Below, piece after piece: positions 48,801 to 56,095 of a stretch of DNA of 64,000 nt. The DNA comes from Triplophysa rosa (Eukaryota; Chordata; Actinopteri; Cypriniformes; Nemacheilidae). The DNA lies in contig NC_079912.1 of NCBI RefSeq assembly GCF_024868665.1, positions 16,289,926-16,353,925 on the forward strand, given 5' to 3'. Every line of letters starts with the position of its first letter. Position 1 is the stretch's first letter. The position numbers and the translations under genes were made by a program. The notes beneath the pieces were generated by a model. It searched no databases. It had not been told where the DNA came from and saw only the letters and a program-made list of their open reading frames with translations.

Positions 48801-51800
48801 AGAAATAGCCCGCCCACGCACCAACCGACGAGCGAGACCCGCTTACCATCGAGATTGGCTGCGCTGCGTCAAGATTGGCTGCACTGTGGGCCTGCAGCTG
48901 CAGCTTGTTACTCTTGCGATAGTAAAGTTTAGGTGTGTCTGTTTGTTCACGGCATTTGGGTGATGAATGTTATATAAACGGTGGATATAATGCTGGATTT
49001 GCAGATCGTTTGAAACTGATAGATGGAGCGGTCCCAGCGCTAAAAGATGCCGGACATGAACTGCGTGCGGTAAGTGAAACCGAGTCATATGTCTGTGTTT
49101 TGCTGGCAATCGGCGCGTACATGCATAATGTAAACAACACGAACTTATAGTGAATCAACAGTTATGCAGGGATAAAGGCTATTGCGTGCTCGTGATTTAG
49201 GTCCTCCCCTTGCACACCCCCAGGAGGTCGTATTTTTCCGGAAATAATCGTACAGCTGTATCTATCTTTTATAAATGTGATCAAACCAAATACTCTTTGA
49301 AGATACGAAGTATGCAATACTACTCTATAGGTACTCAAGATTAATACGAGATTGGCAGAAACTGCGTGTGTTATGGCAGCTTTAAAACTGGAGTAAGCAC
49401 CATATGGCATGACACAAAACTATTCTGGTGTTCACAACTAGCCATCTATGTTAACATTAAACTATGGCACGTGTTAAAAAACAATATCCTAAACTCTGGA
49501 AGCTGTAGGAAAAAAAATACCATGGTACAACAAACCATGGTTTATATTTCTATTATAGCTACTGCCATCACTTACAATGTGTTATCACAAACAAAAATAT
49601 ACATTATTAATGTGTTTTCAGTACAAAATCAAATGGAACGGATGTCAACTGAGCTACAGTAAATCTCTAGAGAAGATGCTGTAAAAAACAAGATTTAAGA
49701 AAGCGTCTCTCGCTAATTATGCACACAAAATAGTGGCATGTACCATATGGTACAGAAACTATGAGACAAACAACGGGGCATCTGCCAACTCTCAGATGAC
49801 GCTTCTCACACTTCAGAGGAACGCTGACAGAACATCTACATGTTCAGACTTCAAACATTTCAGCAAAAAAGAGGAAACTACAGTGTGTGAGGAGCTTCAC
49901 CCGTCTCAGGGGACTAATTGAGCGTGTTCACACGTATGAATATTTCACAGCCTCTTTCTATGCGCACAGTGGATTGGAAATTCTATCTGCTCGGGGTAAA
50001 CGACAAATTGATGGAAATGACACAGGTTAGGGTTTGAACGAAAGCAAAGCCCATTTCCAGAGTGGCCTTAAAATGTAAAAATATTCAGCTGTAAAGGTGA
50101 TTGTAAGGGGTTTGGTGACACAAGCACGTTTATACATTTAAAAGGGATCTGAGATGTGATAGGACAGTTCGTCCAATCAGATTTTTATATGCATTTTATA
50201 GATCAAGATCCATTTAGAACATTTGGACCTGTTGACAAAAAGACCCAAAAGCTGGCGACAAAAGCACACTACAAAGTGATAACTTCACTGTTAGATGAGA
50301 GATTTTAAACAAAAGAAACATTGCTAGAGAGACTAGATGGTTTATGAAGGTATACGCAAGGGATTTGGTGGTTCTTCGCTCACCTTCATGGCGTGTCTCC
50401 AACTCTATCTCCCCCCTGTAGTTGCCATAGCCACCATCTGTACGGGCTCGAACCCTGAAAACGTATGTGGTTCCTGGCTTGAGTCCATCCACCGTCATGC
50501 TGTTCGATTTGGTCTTCAGCACTGTGTAGTTCTGATCTTGTTGGTTCTAAAGCATGCAACGAATACAAAAGGATGTTTTTTTTTCACTGTAAAAACAGCG
50601 GGGATGTTACAAGCCATGGTTGAGTAAAATATGGACAAACCCAACCGCTGGGTTCAAATTAGAGATGTCACGATATCTGGTTTTTACTTCGTGGTTATTG
50701 TTGCCAAAAGCTTTACGGTTGCGTAAAAAACCATGATTTTGAATATCACAATTATTAACAATACCGGTATATTGAGACTAGTTCAGATTAACCTGTGCTG
50801 TGTTGTTTCAACCTGTGTTGGGGTAATATGAACATTTGAAACCATTTTAAACCAGTTATTTTAAACAAAAGGCTGGGTTTGTCTATATTTCACACAACTA
50901 CTTGTTGAAACAACCCAGCAATTTTAGAGTGAATAAACTTTTGGTTTTAGCTCAACCTTTTTTAATTTCATTTATGCGTTTGGCAAACACTTTTATTCGA
51001 AGCGAGTTACAGTGCATTTAAGGTACATTATACAATTTATGTGAGTGTGAGACTCAACTGAGCCCCATGAACACAGTGTGAAGCTCAATCTCTATCACAA
51101 CCTAAAAAATCCCTTGTGGTTGTAAAAGCAAGACTTTGCCGAATCATCCATAATAGATTTGGCCAACATTCAGCGAAACAAATGAAGAACCCGAGAACAA
51201 AGCATGCAGATTGGATTCACATCAGTCAATTGCCAATTATCAATTCGCTCGGATGGCTTCCCTGGAATTTAGTGCTCAGTCAAGCAGCTCTCATCAATTG
51301 CTAAACACAATGCTTTTCACCAAGTCTGATGAACTCCAAAGAAAGAGCAGATTTCAGCATTTTTAGACAACTAACAGCGGCTTCCAAGTAACTGGAATTT
51401 ATCCAGATAAATTCAATTAATCCTATTGACTGGGAGTTGTCGCCTCATTGTCCAATTCCCACTCTCCAACCCTACGGAGAATTCCATACGGCGTGCTCGT
51501 GTTAATATTTCACGGCTTATTGATATCCGTGTTGTTTCGTGTAAGCCATTCGCTAAAGAGGCACACGGGGAGAACTAGCGTTCCGGGCAGGAACGCCACA
51601 CCCTGAGAAAGAGGGATGGCCATATTTCCTGTGGTGCTATTAAATCTATTAAGGGCCAAACAGACAGCATCAAACGGATCATGGACACAGCGGCGGCCAA
51701 GCCTGTCCATCTGTGTGCTCCATCTAAAAGCCACATAGCCCATAATCACCTGAATAAATCATAATAATTACCAGTCACCCTGTCTGCCACACAGACCAAT

Positions 51801-54800
51801 AATGCGGTACAGGAGGGTGTCAACAAAAGACGTGAGTGACTAACGGCATGAAATCACTTACTTTACAGCTAGCATGAATGATGTCTAAAGCTCTTTCGGT
51901 ACTGAATAAAACGTTTTAAATTTGGATTGACTGTTCACATTGTCATGTTCACATTTTGAAAGTAATAAAATTGGATTTGTTTGTTTAGATGTGTATGGTA
52001 TTGATTGCGATTAGGGCAGTCACAATTATGAAATTTAATTGTCCAATAAATAATTGCGATTATGGCAATGAATTGCCTGTTTTAATACAATTAATTGTTA
52101 AACAAATTGTCATTTGTTTTGTCCGCTTAATTCATAAATTACATATCGCCGCCGTCCTTCTGAAACCTTGTATCTCCATATTTCATGCTTTGTATCAGTC
52201 ACCCTTTATGTTTGTCACTGGGTTTTACAAATATCTAACAAATAAAAAGTATTAAAGAGTGCTTATCAACTTTGACAACATGGTATTTTATCATTTTAAA
52301 AGTGTCTTTTCCATTTCATGAAAAACAGCTAATGTGGACATTCGGAAAGACATTCTGTATATACCTCTACATGGACTCCAATTCAGACTACAATCACAGT
52401 AAAGTGACAATTATTAAATAAAGTGATTATTTCATAATTGTGGCATAATAACATTACATTGCCTATTTCTATATTATTGTATATTATTATTATTTTTTTT
52501 ATCATCTGTGTTCTGTCCTGTTGCTGTCTTTCTGTTGCACTGTGGAGCTTCTGTCACTATAACAAATTCCTCGTATGTGGAAACATACTTGGCCAATAAA
52601 GCTCATTTTATTCTTCTATTCTATTCTTCTATAACTGTTGCAATAGTAATTCATCTGATTTAAGTGCTCTTTTGTGTTATGTTTGGCAAACATTTGATTT
52701 TCTATCTAAACAAAGCGCATGTGTCACATGCTTACATAACATCACACATAAGTGTTGTGAAAAATAATGTCATCAAGCAAAAATGTGACAAGTCTGAAGG
52801 GTTTCCGGGAGGCACTCAATGTCCATGAATAATAATTGGGTCCAAACAGAGCCTGTCTCTGTTAACATTACAGCTTCTTCCGGGGGTCTGAAGAAAGTCA
52901 CTGTGCCATATGCCCAATCAGAGCAGAAAAGACCCACAGAGAGGCAAAAGGTCACCGAGATGATGTTGTTTGCGCTTGAGAAAGACCACGGCTACTAACC
53001 TTTTCATAATAGGTGACCTCATATTCCACCACAGTCCCATCAGAAGGTTCTGGACCCTTCCATGCCAGCGTTACACTGTCGGTGCCCTTTCTTTCCTTTA
53101 AGATGACACTTACTGAAAGAGAGAAAGAGAGGATGATGAATCGAGATTGATCTTCTATGTAAAAGAGGATTAATTGCACTTCTAATTAAAGAGTATGAGA
53201 GGTCTGGCGGGGCAAGCGAGAGTCTTCTCTTTTTTGGGAGCGATAAATTATTCCGCGTTGGCTGTAATTTTCACCCTACACTACATAGCTGGCAAGGAGC
53301 CAGGGTACCTCGCATGTCTGTTGGTACGGCAGCGGTACTCTCGCCCGCCCTGAGCCGACAGAGAAGCAGAGGTGCTAATGATGGTGTCAGATTGTGAGTA
53401 CAAACGAGGGCCTCCCGTTTCGGGCCCCGGAAGCTCGTGATGAATGAAGGAGCTGACGTTTCGATCTTTAATGAGCTGTGTGAGCAAGAAACGTAAAAGA
53501 CTTAACCGTGCAATACTGGGATATGCCTTACGGCGCTTACGTGACACTGTGAACCGGAGTACACAAACAAACACTCAGTGATAAACAAACAGATACGCTG
53601 ACACTTCAACATTGGTTTGCGTCAAAAACAACCTCAGGTTTTAAATCGCTGTAATGAGTTAAAAAGGCCACAAATATCTTATATAACATGGAATGTGACA
53701 CGCTATGCAATATAGAATGCTTTTACATTTAAAGGTGATGTGATGGTATTGTAACACAAACATCTGATGTGGCATATTTGTATTTACACATTTGACATAT
53801 GCCTTTATCCAAACTTACAATGCAATTTATATGCATTTTTTCATTATGTGTGTTCCCTACCAAACCCATTACCTTTAGTGCTAACGCAATGATCTACGAA
53901 TTCGCTACATATTCAAAGTAAAACATGCCTCTTGCTTTCTGTCTGTCCTTTATAAAGTCACATATCTGTCAACGCTATTTGATGTATTCATGTGATGTTG
54001 TGTTACTTCACACTTTGCATTTATAAATATTCAGTGTGCTATCAATCACACCTGCTGATAAAACACGCGCGGCAATATCCTCATCCCACAAAACAACCAC
54101 TACATCATCCAAGAGCTCTCGACACACGGCGAACAGTCTCTTGAATATTTCAAGCGGCGTGGACCAGAGGCCAAGCACTCGAAATGTAGGCCAATCAGTG
54201 TGACATACACCTCGAGCTGTCCCCGCCTCCGGTGGCGTTACCACGGTTACAGCACTGTCAGTACTCATAAGAGTGAGAGGCTGTTGATCTAGGCATCCTG
54301 AGCGACTCTCCGCTTGGACTTCTTACTCTTTGACGCTCGCTCTTGTTTGCTCGTCTTTCTCTCTCATTCTTGCTCGCCCGTTGTGTGTTGACGAGGAGCT
54401 GAATCATACTATACTACAGATGAGAAGAGACATTTCCTCCTCTCAACCAATGAGAGGCTTCGAGGCGTAAAATGAGTGTGGGTTTAAAGGTCACACGAGA
54501 ACGCACTCGAAGGACAACACGCCCGCGTAACGTTCAATATAAGAAAAGGATATGAGATTAATTGTGACTAAAGCCTTAAGAGATTTCGAAGCGTGGGAGA
54601 GATAAATGTGTAACATACGGATGTTTAAACACGCTGTGAAGGACCTTCAGCGCTACATAAACCCGCAACCTTAAAACGTACATACATCAATTTCACGAAT
54701 CGTGACATATCACGTGTAACAGAAATGAAAAGGCCAAATAAGAAAAATATATTGCATGTCCTTGTAAAATTGTTACTGACATTTACTGCCCTCCTATAAG

Positions 54801-55509
54801 ATGAAACATCCTTCCTAGAGAAAAAAAAGAACTGAAACGTGAATCATCTCACCTGTCTGACTGGTGGTGACGTTCACCAACACCAGCTGGCGTGGACTGG
54901 GGCTGAGATCCGAGACTCCATTAAGGGCTTCTATACTGAAGGTGTAATTTGTGTGGGGCTGCAGTTCTGTGATCAGAACTCTGGGATGCATCAAGCCAAA
55001 CTGCCTCGGGTTGAAGCGTGGACCGTTTCCGCAGGGAACGCACCTCTCGCCGTCTCGACCGGCGCTCGTTTCACCCGAGCACTTCTTGCAGTGAACACTG
55101 TAGGTGACATCTCCACGGCCACCGCTGTCACGAGGAGGACTCCATTCGAGAGTAACCGCCGTCTCGTTCACCATGGAAACCGGGTTGCCGGGTGCTGAGG
55201 GCGGCCCTGGTTAATGTGAACATAAACCACAGCAATTGTAAACTTACACGGTTATCATGCACTGTATAACCACATAAGTAACCATAATAATGATTATTTA
55301 TCTAAATTAAACATAATATTAAATTTTGGGGCAATTTTGAGAGCTCGGCTTACTCGTGCAAGGCATAGAGCGCGAGTCCATCTCTGCCCTGTAAAAGCCT
55401 CTCTCACACACACATTCGGATGCCTTATCCTGATGGGAGTAGCTGTGCGGGGGACACTTTACACAGTATGCATCCATCGCAGAAGCTTTGTAGAAGCCTG
55501 ACCGACATG
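27726..55509 (-). CDS. Eph receptor tyrosine kinase (EphA-type), spliced gene, 5' end outside window
   Basis: Single-pass membrane receptor that binds membrane-anchored ephrins on neighbouring cells and signals through an intracellular tyrosine kinase in axon guidance and boundary formation (family knowledge). Fourteen exons join in frame (2123 coding bases) to give 706 residues and a stop. Numbering from the first complete Cys codon: Cys-rich module 1-52, FN3 domains 53-about 170 and 171-262, transmembrane helix about 273-295, juxtamembrane tyrosines Y329 and Y335, glycine loop [11 protein letters not shown], lysine K386, HRDLAARN 477-484, DFG 497-499, activation-loop Y512, APE 525-527, SAM about 643-700, tail VQV. 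The activation loop ([11 protein letters not shown]) is EphA-type; EphB receptors carry a longer DPSDPTYTSSLG form. The ephrin-binding domain and signal peptide (exons 1-3) are absent from the window. No frameshift or missing catalytic residue is seen. The paralogue is unresolved. Confidence 0.96.
27820..28750 (-). other. Eph intron 16 with a foldback MITE
   Basis: 931 bp. An AGTTCACCC element (27977-28217; TTAAAGGGATAGTTCACCCA ... TTTTTGGGTGAACTATCC) sits 158 bp upstream of the last coding exon in transcript order. The remainder is AT-rich without features. Confidence 0.85.
27977..28217. mobile_element. AGTTCACCC foldback element in intron 16
   Basis: The TTAA-AGGGATAGTTCACCC left end and GGGTGAACTATCCATTTTTA right end are inverted, with a shortened central part. 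The right TTAA is eroded to TTTTTA. Confidence 0.88.
28751..28888 (-). CDS. Eph exon 16: SAM domain, main part
   Basis: 138 bp, acceptor CCACAG, donor GTAAAC; too broken by phase to appear as an ATG-started ORF. It encodes [40 protein letters not shown] and LYLSV. VGDWL..IKM..Y...F...GY.TLD is the canonical Eph SAM core used for receptor clustering. I recall about 156 bp for this exon elsewhere. The kinase-SAM linker is short here. Confidence 0.94.
28889..30509 (-). other. Eph intron 15 with a foldback MITE
   Basis: 1621 bp. Contains the element at 29058-29435, a C11 run near 29096 and unique sequence at 29750-30000. No exon-like ORF on the minus strand with proper borders. Confidence 0.85.
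29058..29435. mobile_element. Full-length AGTTCACCC-type element (variant ACTCCACCC)
   Basis: TTAAAGGGATACTCCACCCA at the left and TTGGGTGGAGTATCCCTTTAA at the right: perfectly inverted and bounded by TTAA. Arms include GTTGTTCCAAACCTGTATAA and its complement. Both termini carry the same AGTT-to-ACTC change, so the arms either changed before insertion or are co-evolving. Confidence 0.92.
30510..30703 (-). CDS. Eph exon 15: end of kinase domain and kinase-SAM linker
   Basis: 194 bp, acceptor CCTCAG, donor GTGAGC. It encodes [56 protein letters not shown] and [11 protein letters not shown]....RPKF is the conserved end of tyrosine kinase C-lobes. Two bases of a Trp codon remain and are completed by exon 16. 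Confidence 0.96.
30704..31553 (-). other. Eph intron 14
   Basis: 850 bp with no repeat element recognised. A balanced patch at 31010-31140 contains CCATGGCGAAGGGAGGCAGA; function unknown. Confidence 0.85.
31554..31703 (-). CDS. Eph exon 14: kinase P+1 loop and C-lobe
   Basis: 150 bp in phase 0, acceptor CCTCAG, donor GTGAGT. It encodes [20 protein letters not shown], then [33 protein letters not shown] (525-527) and the structural Asp in SASDVWSYG are intact. The 84-bp intron separating it from exon 13 is a multiple of three with no stop codon in frame, so retention would insert 28 residues rather than truncate. Confidence 0.96.
31788..31997 (-). CDS. Eph exon 13: catalytic and activation loops
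   Basis: 210 bp in phase 0, acceptor GTGCAG, donor GTACGA. It contains [17 protein letters not shown], the catalytic loop [13 protein letters not shown] with D479 and N484, DFGLSRV with D497, and the activation-loop segment [12 protein letters not shown] with Y512. [11 protein letters not shown] is the EphA-class form. The donor GTACGA is weaker than its neighbours, and read-through would stay open for some 20 codons before rejoining exon 14 across an 84-bp intron. Confidence 0.96.
31998..33447 (-). other. Eph intron 12
   Basis: 1450 bp containing the GGGCTGTCAAAC element at 32531-32917. A plus-strand 128-codon ORF at 32994-33380 is antisense within the intron and shows no domain. Confidence 0.85.
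32531..32917. mobile_element. hAT-like MITE with GGGCTGTCAAAC ends
   Basis: Left TAGGGCTGTCAAACAATTAA TCGCATCC, right AATTGCGATTAATCGTTTGA CAGCCC: inverted ends of a very widespread vertebrate non-autonomous hAT type (from memory). The interior is an ATACATATA-rich stretch. No coding capacity. Confidence 0.85.
33448..33509 (-). CDS. Eph exon 12: kinase hinge
   Basis: 62 bp, acceptor CCCTTAG, donor GTGAGC. It encodes [20 protein letters not shown]. Thr in IVTEYM is the gatekeeper and EYM the hinge that contacts adenine. The small size and both phases match the usual Eph exon. It sits after a 5.8 kb intron. Confidence 0.95.
34736..34976. mobile_element. AGTTCACCC element, left end missing
   Basis: The right end TATTTTGGGGTGAACTGCCC CTTTAA is intact with TTAA. 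The left starts within the arm (AAGATGATATTTTGAAGAAT). The terminal 60 or so bases of the left arm are lost. Confidence 0.8.
38585..39025. mobile_element. hAT-like element with CAGTGTTGGGTAAGTTAC start
   Basis: CAGTGTTGGGTAAGTTACTC followed by AAAAAGTAATTAATTAC is the standard start of a large fish/vertebrate hAT MITE family. Internal TAATTACATTACATAAAAA and TAACTTAACTTTTCTAAGG are the usual complementary words. The right end is eroded and placed only approximately. Confidence 0.8.
39353..39538 (-). CDS. Eph exon 11: kinase N-lobe
   Basis: 186 bp, acceptor TTCTCAG, donor GTGAGA. It encodes the rest of the glycine loop ([10 protein letters not shown]), the ATP-binding Lys in [10 protein letters not shown] (K386), the alpha-C helix with its Glu in [20 protein letters not shown] and RLEGVVTR. 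The exon ends one base into a Cys codon. Without splicing the frame continues into intron only briefly. Confidence 0.96.
39805..39930 (-). CDS. Eph exon 10: juxtamembrane tyrosines and start of kinase domain
   Basis: 126 bp, acceptor CTGCAG, donor GTGAGT. It encodes [17 protein letters not shown] and [20 protein letters not shown], then VIGA. The two conserved juxtamembrane tyrosines (Y329, Y335), which restrain the kinase until phosphorylated, are present. Most Eph receptors have TYIDP or TYVDP after the first Tyr. Here it is TYIHP, an Asp-to-His change. The terminal G of the glycine loop is split with exon 11. Confidence 0.95.
39931..40656 (-). other. Eph intron 9
   Basis: 726 bp. G9 run near 40007 and A10 run near 40489. 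A balanced patch 40030-40360; nothing further recognised. Confidence 0.85.
40657..40724 (-). CDS. Eph exon 9: juxtamembrane segment, part 1
   Basis: 68 bp, acceptor TTTCAG, donor GTAATG. It encodes [20 protein letters not shown] followed by R. The [14 protein letters not shown] run is characteristic of the EphA3/EphA5 group of juxtamembrane sequences as I remember them, but the following [15 protein letters not shown] is not identical to either. The single-base phases on both sides match exons 8 and 10. Confidence 0.94.
41715..41880. mobile_element. ACACTGTAAAAAAA MITE
   Basis: Left ACACTGTAAAAAAATCAGAC, right (complement) GCGCTGTAAAAACAATTTCA. Inner AACTCAATGTCAATG pairs loosely with ACATTGAGTTAAAAAA. 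About 166 bp, eroded, no coding capacity. Confidence 0.7.
42110..42780. promoter_or_regulatory. GC-rich intronic block, candidate enhancer
   Basis: About 670 bp clearly richer in G+C and CpG than the rest of the intron (for example GAAGCGGTCGCATCATCGGG, CACGCACGGTCC, GATCGGCGCGCTGATG). It lacks terminal repeats. ORFs on both strands (125 codons minus, 81 plus) are long because GC-rich DNA has few stops; none has a domain. A non-coding regulatory role is inference. Confidence 0.33.
43324..43612. mobile_element. AGTTCACCC foldback element
   Basis: Left TTAAAGGGAAATTCTGTCAT (about 20 terminal bases deleted), right TTTTTGGGTGAACTATCACT TTAA. Arms pair around GGTACCCATTCACTTCTATT and AATCAATGGGTACCGCCG. 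Confidence 0.9.
46711..46997. mobile_element. AGTTCACCC foldback element
   Basis: Left TTAATGGATGAGTTCACCCA, right TTTTTGGACGAACCCTCACT TTA. The centre contains CCGAACAACGGCGGTATGAT and its partner GGTAGCGCCATTGTTCGG, closely related to the 43324 copy. Confidence 0.88.
48202..48310 (-). CDS. Eph exon 8: transmembrane helix
   Basis: 109 bp, acceptor TCTCAG, donor GTAAGA. A short extracellular stalk ([10 protein letters not shown]) is followed by about 23 hydrophobic residues ([23 protein letters not shown]) and a basic stop-transfer segment formed with exon 9 ([11 protein letters not shown]). This fixes topology: FN3 side outside, kinase inside. The + strand THAP-bearing transposon copy ends only 249 bp upstream of this exon in the transcript sense. 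Confidence 0.95.
48560..49381 (+). mobile_element. TTAA-flanked DNA transposon copy B with THAP half-domain
   Basis: TTAA at 48556-48559 and 49382-49385. Starts AGGGGGCAAGCAGCGGTATT; its right end, read inward, is AGCTGCCATAACACACGCAG, matching AGCGGCCCTAACACACTCGG of copy A. Longer than copy A by about 110 bp, including paired AAGATTGGCTGC / GAGATTGGCTGC repeats at 48850-48882. It is antisense to the Eph gene. Kolobok assignment is inferred from TTAA plus THAP. Confidence 0.82.
48936..49072 (+). pseudogene. THAP zinc-finger C-terminal half, transposase exon remnant (copy B)
   Basis: The plus frame reads [39 protein letters not shown] and HELRA, then meets a GTAAGT donor. Nearly all residues agree with copy A over about 45 positions, though the two copies differ at many bases outside. 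The first Cys pair of the finger is absent, so it is not a working DNA-binding domain by itself. Confidence 0.65.
50384..50546 (-). CDS. Eph exon 7: second FN3 domain, C-terminal half
   Basis: 163 bp, acceptor CTTTAG, donor GTGAGC. It begins [19 protein letters not shown] and continues [35 protein letters not shown]. The [17 protein letters not shown] run is the FN3 F-G region shared by Eph receptors. One trailing base completes Asp with exon 8. There is one NYT glycosylation sequon. Confidence 0.95.
50610..50935. mobile_element. AACCCAGC MITE interrupted by a GATGTCACGATA element
   Basis: Left AAACCCAACCGCTGGGTTCA, right AACAACCCAGCAATTTTAGAG, as in the element at 7215-7438. Between about 50660 and 50790 lies AGAGATGTCACGATATCTGG ... 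ACAATACCGGTATATTGA, which resembles the other common fish hAT-type repeat seen at 11360. One insertion inside another. Confidence 0.6.
50965..51045. repeat. SINE/LINE 3' tail fragment
   Basis: GCGTTTGGCAAACACTTTTA followed by TTCGAAGCGAGTTACAGTGC is the reverse-oriented version of the GTCGCTTTGGATAAAAGCGTCTGC tail shared by fish L2-related SINEs. A further eroded piece is at about 53785-53830. Confidence 0.6.
52150..52350. repeat. Dispersed repeat, inverted partner at 61640-61850
   Basis: GTCACCCTTTATGTTTGTCA CTGGGT, AATAAAAAGTATTAAAGAG, TCAACTTTGACAACA and TTTCATGAAAAACAGC occur in the same order in the reverse complement of 61640-61850. Family unknown; the upstream ATTGCGATTATGGCAATGAA may belong to it. 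Confidence 0.75.
52495..52632 (+). repeat. LINE 3' tail with (ATTCT)n end
   Basis: GTTGCACTGTGGAGCTTCTG, ACAAATTCCTCGTATGTGGA and GGCCAATAAAGCTCATTTTA followed by TTCTTCTATTCTATTCTTCT is the well-known 3' end of fish CR1/L2-like LINEs, which end in a short ATTCT-type tandem repeat. Strongly 5'-truncated, sense on the plus strand. Confidence 0.75.
53000..53112 (-). CDS. Eph exon 6: second FN3 domain, N-terminal half
   Basis: 113 bp, with a strong polypyrimidine tract and acceptor CTTTCAG, donor GTTAGT. It encodes [17 protein letters not shown], then [19 protein letters not shown], the B and C strands of the membrane-proximal FN3 domain with its conserved Trp and YEVTYYEK. It ends in phase 0. 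I recall this exon as about 125 bp in other Eph genes, so it may be four codons shorter here. Confidence 0.94.
53113..54852 (-). other. Eph intron 5 with two GC-richer unique blocks
   Basis: 1740 bp. Blocks at 53280-53570 and 54010-54500 are balanced in composition, CpG-containing and free of terminal repeats; ORFs there (97 and 86 codons) have no domain. Possibly regulatory. 53.7-53.9 kb holds an eroded SINE/LINE tail. Confidence 0.75.
54853..55206 (-). CDS. Eph exon 5: first fibronectin III domain
   Basis: 354 bp, acceptor AACCAG and donor GTGAGA. It begins [10 protein letters not shown], has the FN3 Trp in [15 protein letters not shown], four Cys in the Eph pattern (HCKKCSG and RCVPCGNG), [24 protein letters not shown] and ends VNVTTSQT. 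Potential N-glycosylation sites are NET, NYT and NVT. I recall 336 bp as the usual length for this exon. The extra bases appear to lie in the loop between the two Cys pairs ([10 protein letters not shown]). Phase 1 at the end joins exon 6 as Val. Confidence 0.95.
55354..55509 (-). CDS. Eph exon 4: Cys-rich / EGF-like module
   Basis: 156 bp, acceptor TGATAG and donor GTAAGC. It encodes [15 protein letters not shown], then [18 protein letters not shown] and SMPCT, with the six-cysteine spacing of the Eph sushi/EGF-like segment between the ephrin-binding domain and the FN3 repeats. It enters with two bases that finish a codon begun in the unseen exon 3 and leaves with one base (A) that joins GG to give Arg. 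The length equals the usual Eph exon 4 size as I recall it. This is the most 5' exon in the window. Confidence 0.95.
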
Positions 55510-55719
55510 CTATCAAAGAGAAAGAAAAGGAAAATGATGTTTTTGGGAGCACATGTCATAATCAAATAGAGAAAGCTCAATTTAACTTAAATGTGACAAA
55601 TTGGTGTGTTTGTGAAATAAATACACAAAAAAAGATTTTCAACCCACGGTTGGGTCAAAAAGGGACAAATCCACCCACAATCTCATGTCTAGAAGTGTTA
55701 AAGTTACAGTAGCCATTCT

Positions 55720-56095
55720 AACTCTAGATGAGAAGAAAAATGAAGAGACGAGATGAGGAAAAACTGAATTGAGATGATAAGACAAGAAGAAGCACGAGGA
55801 AAAGAGGCAAGAAAAAAAGAAACTGAGACAAGGAGAAGAGATGAGGCGAGAAAAGGAGAAAAAAACGAATTTAAAACATGAGAAGAGATGAGGGAAAAAC
55901 TACACTGAGACATGAAGAGAAGCGACAAGATGATAGAAGAATAAAACTAAATGGAGACACGAGGAGCCAAGACGAGAAAATGGAAAAGTAAAACAAAAAA
56001 ATTGAGATATCACAAAAAGAGAGGACACACCAAGAAACAAGAAGAGATGGGACAAAACTTAGAGACGAGATGTGAACAAATGAGAAAAGGAGATG
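55720..56095. repeat. Degenerate polypurine tract (GAGAAGA/GATGAGA words)
   Basis: About 370 bases almost entirely A and G on the plus strand, built from imperfect repeats of GAGATGAG, GACAAGA, GAGAAAA. In the Eph transcript it is a long pyrimidine tract ending about 210 bases upstream of the exon 4 acceptor. Confidence 0.9.

Larger units (their letters stand above)
48311..50383 (-). other. Eph intron 7 with THAP transposon copy B
   Basis: 2073 bp. The transposon at 48560-49381 fills 40% of it. The rest (49385-50380) is AT-rich with a unique patch at 49740-50000. Confidence 0.85.
50547..52999 (-). other. Eph intron 6, repeat-rich
   Basis: 2453 bp: nested MITEs at 50610-50935, a LINE/SINE tail at 50965-51045, unique sequence 51080-51960, an inverted-repeat partner of 61.6 kb at about 52150-52350, and a LINE tail at 52495-52632. 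Nothing exon-like on the minus strand. Confidence 0.85.

Noticed and set aside
53281..53574. 97-codon minus-strand ORF in intron 5
   Set aside because: No domain and no splice borders matching the phases of exons 5 and 6.
54008..54268. 86-codon minus-strand ORF upstream of exon 6 as an extra Eph exon
   Set aside because: Exon 5 joins exon 6 in perfect phase and domain continuity, and the ORF has no FN3 or other Eph-like residues.
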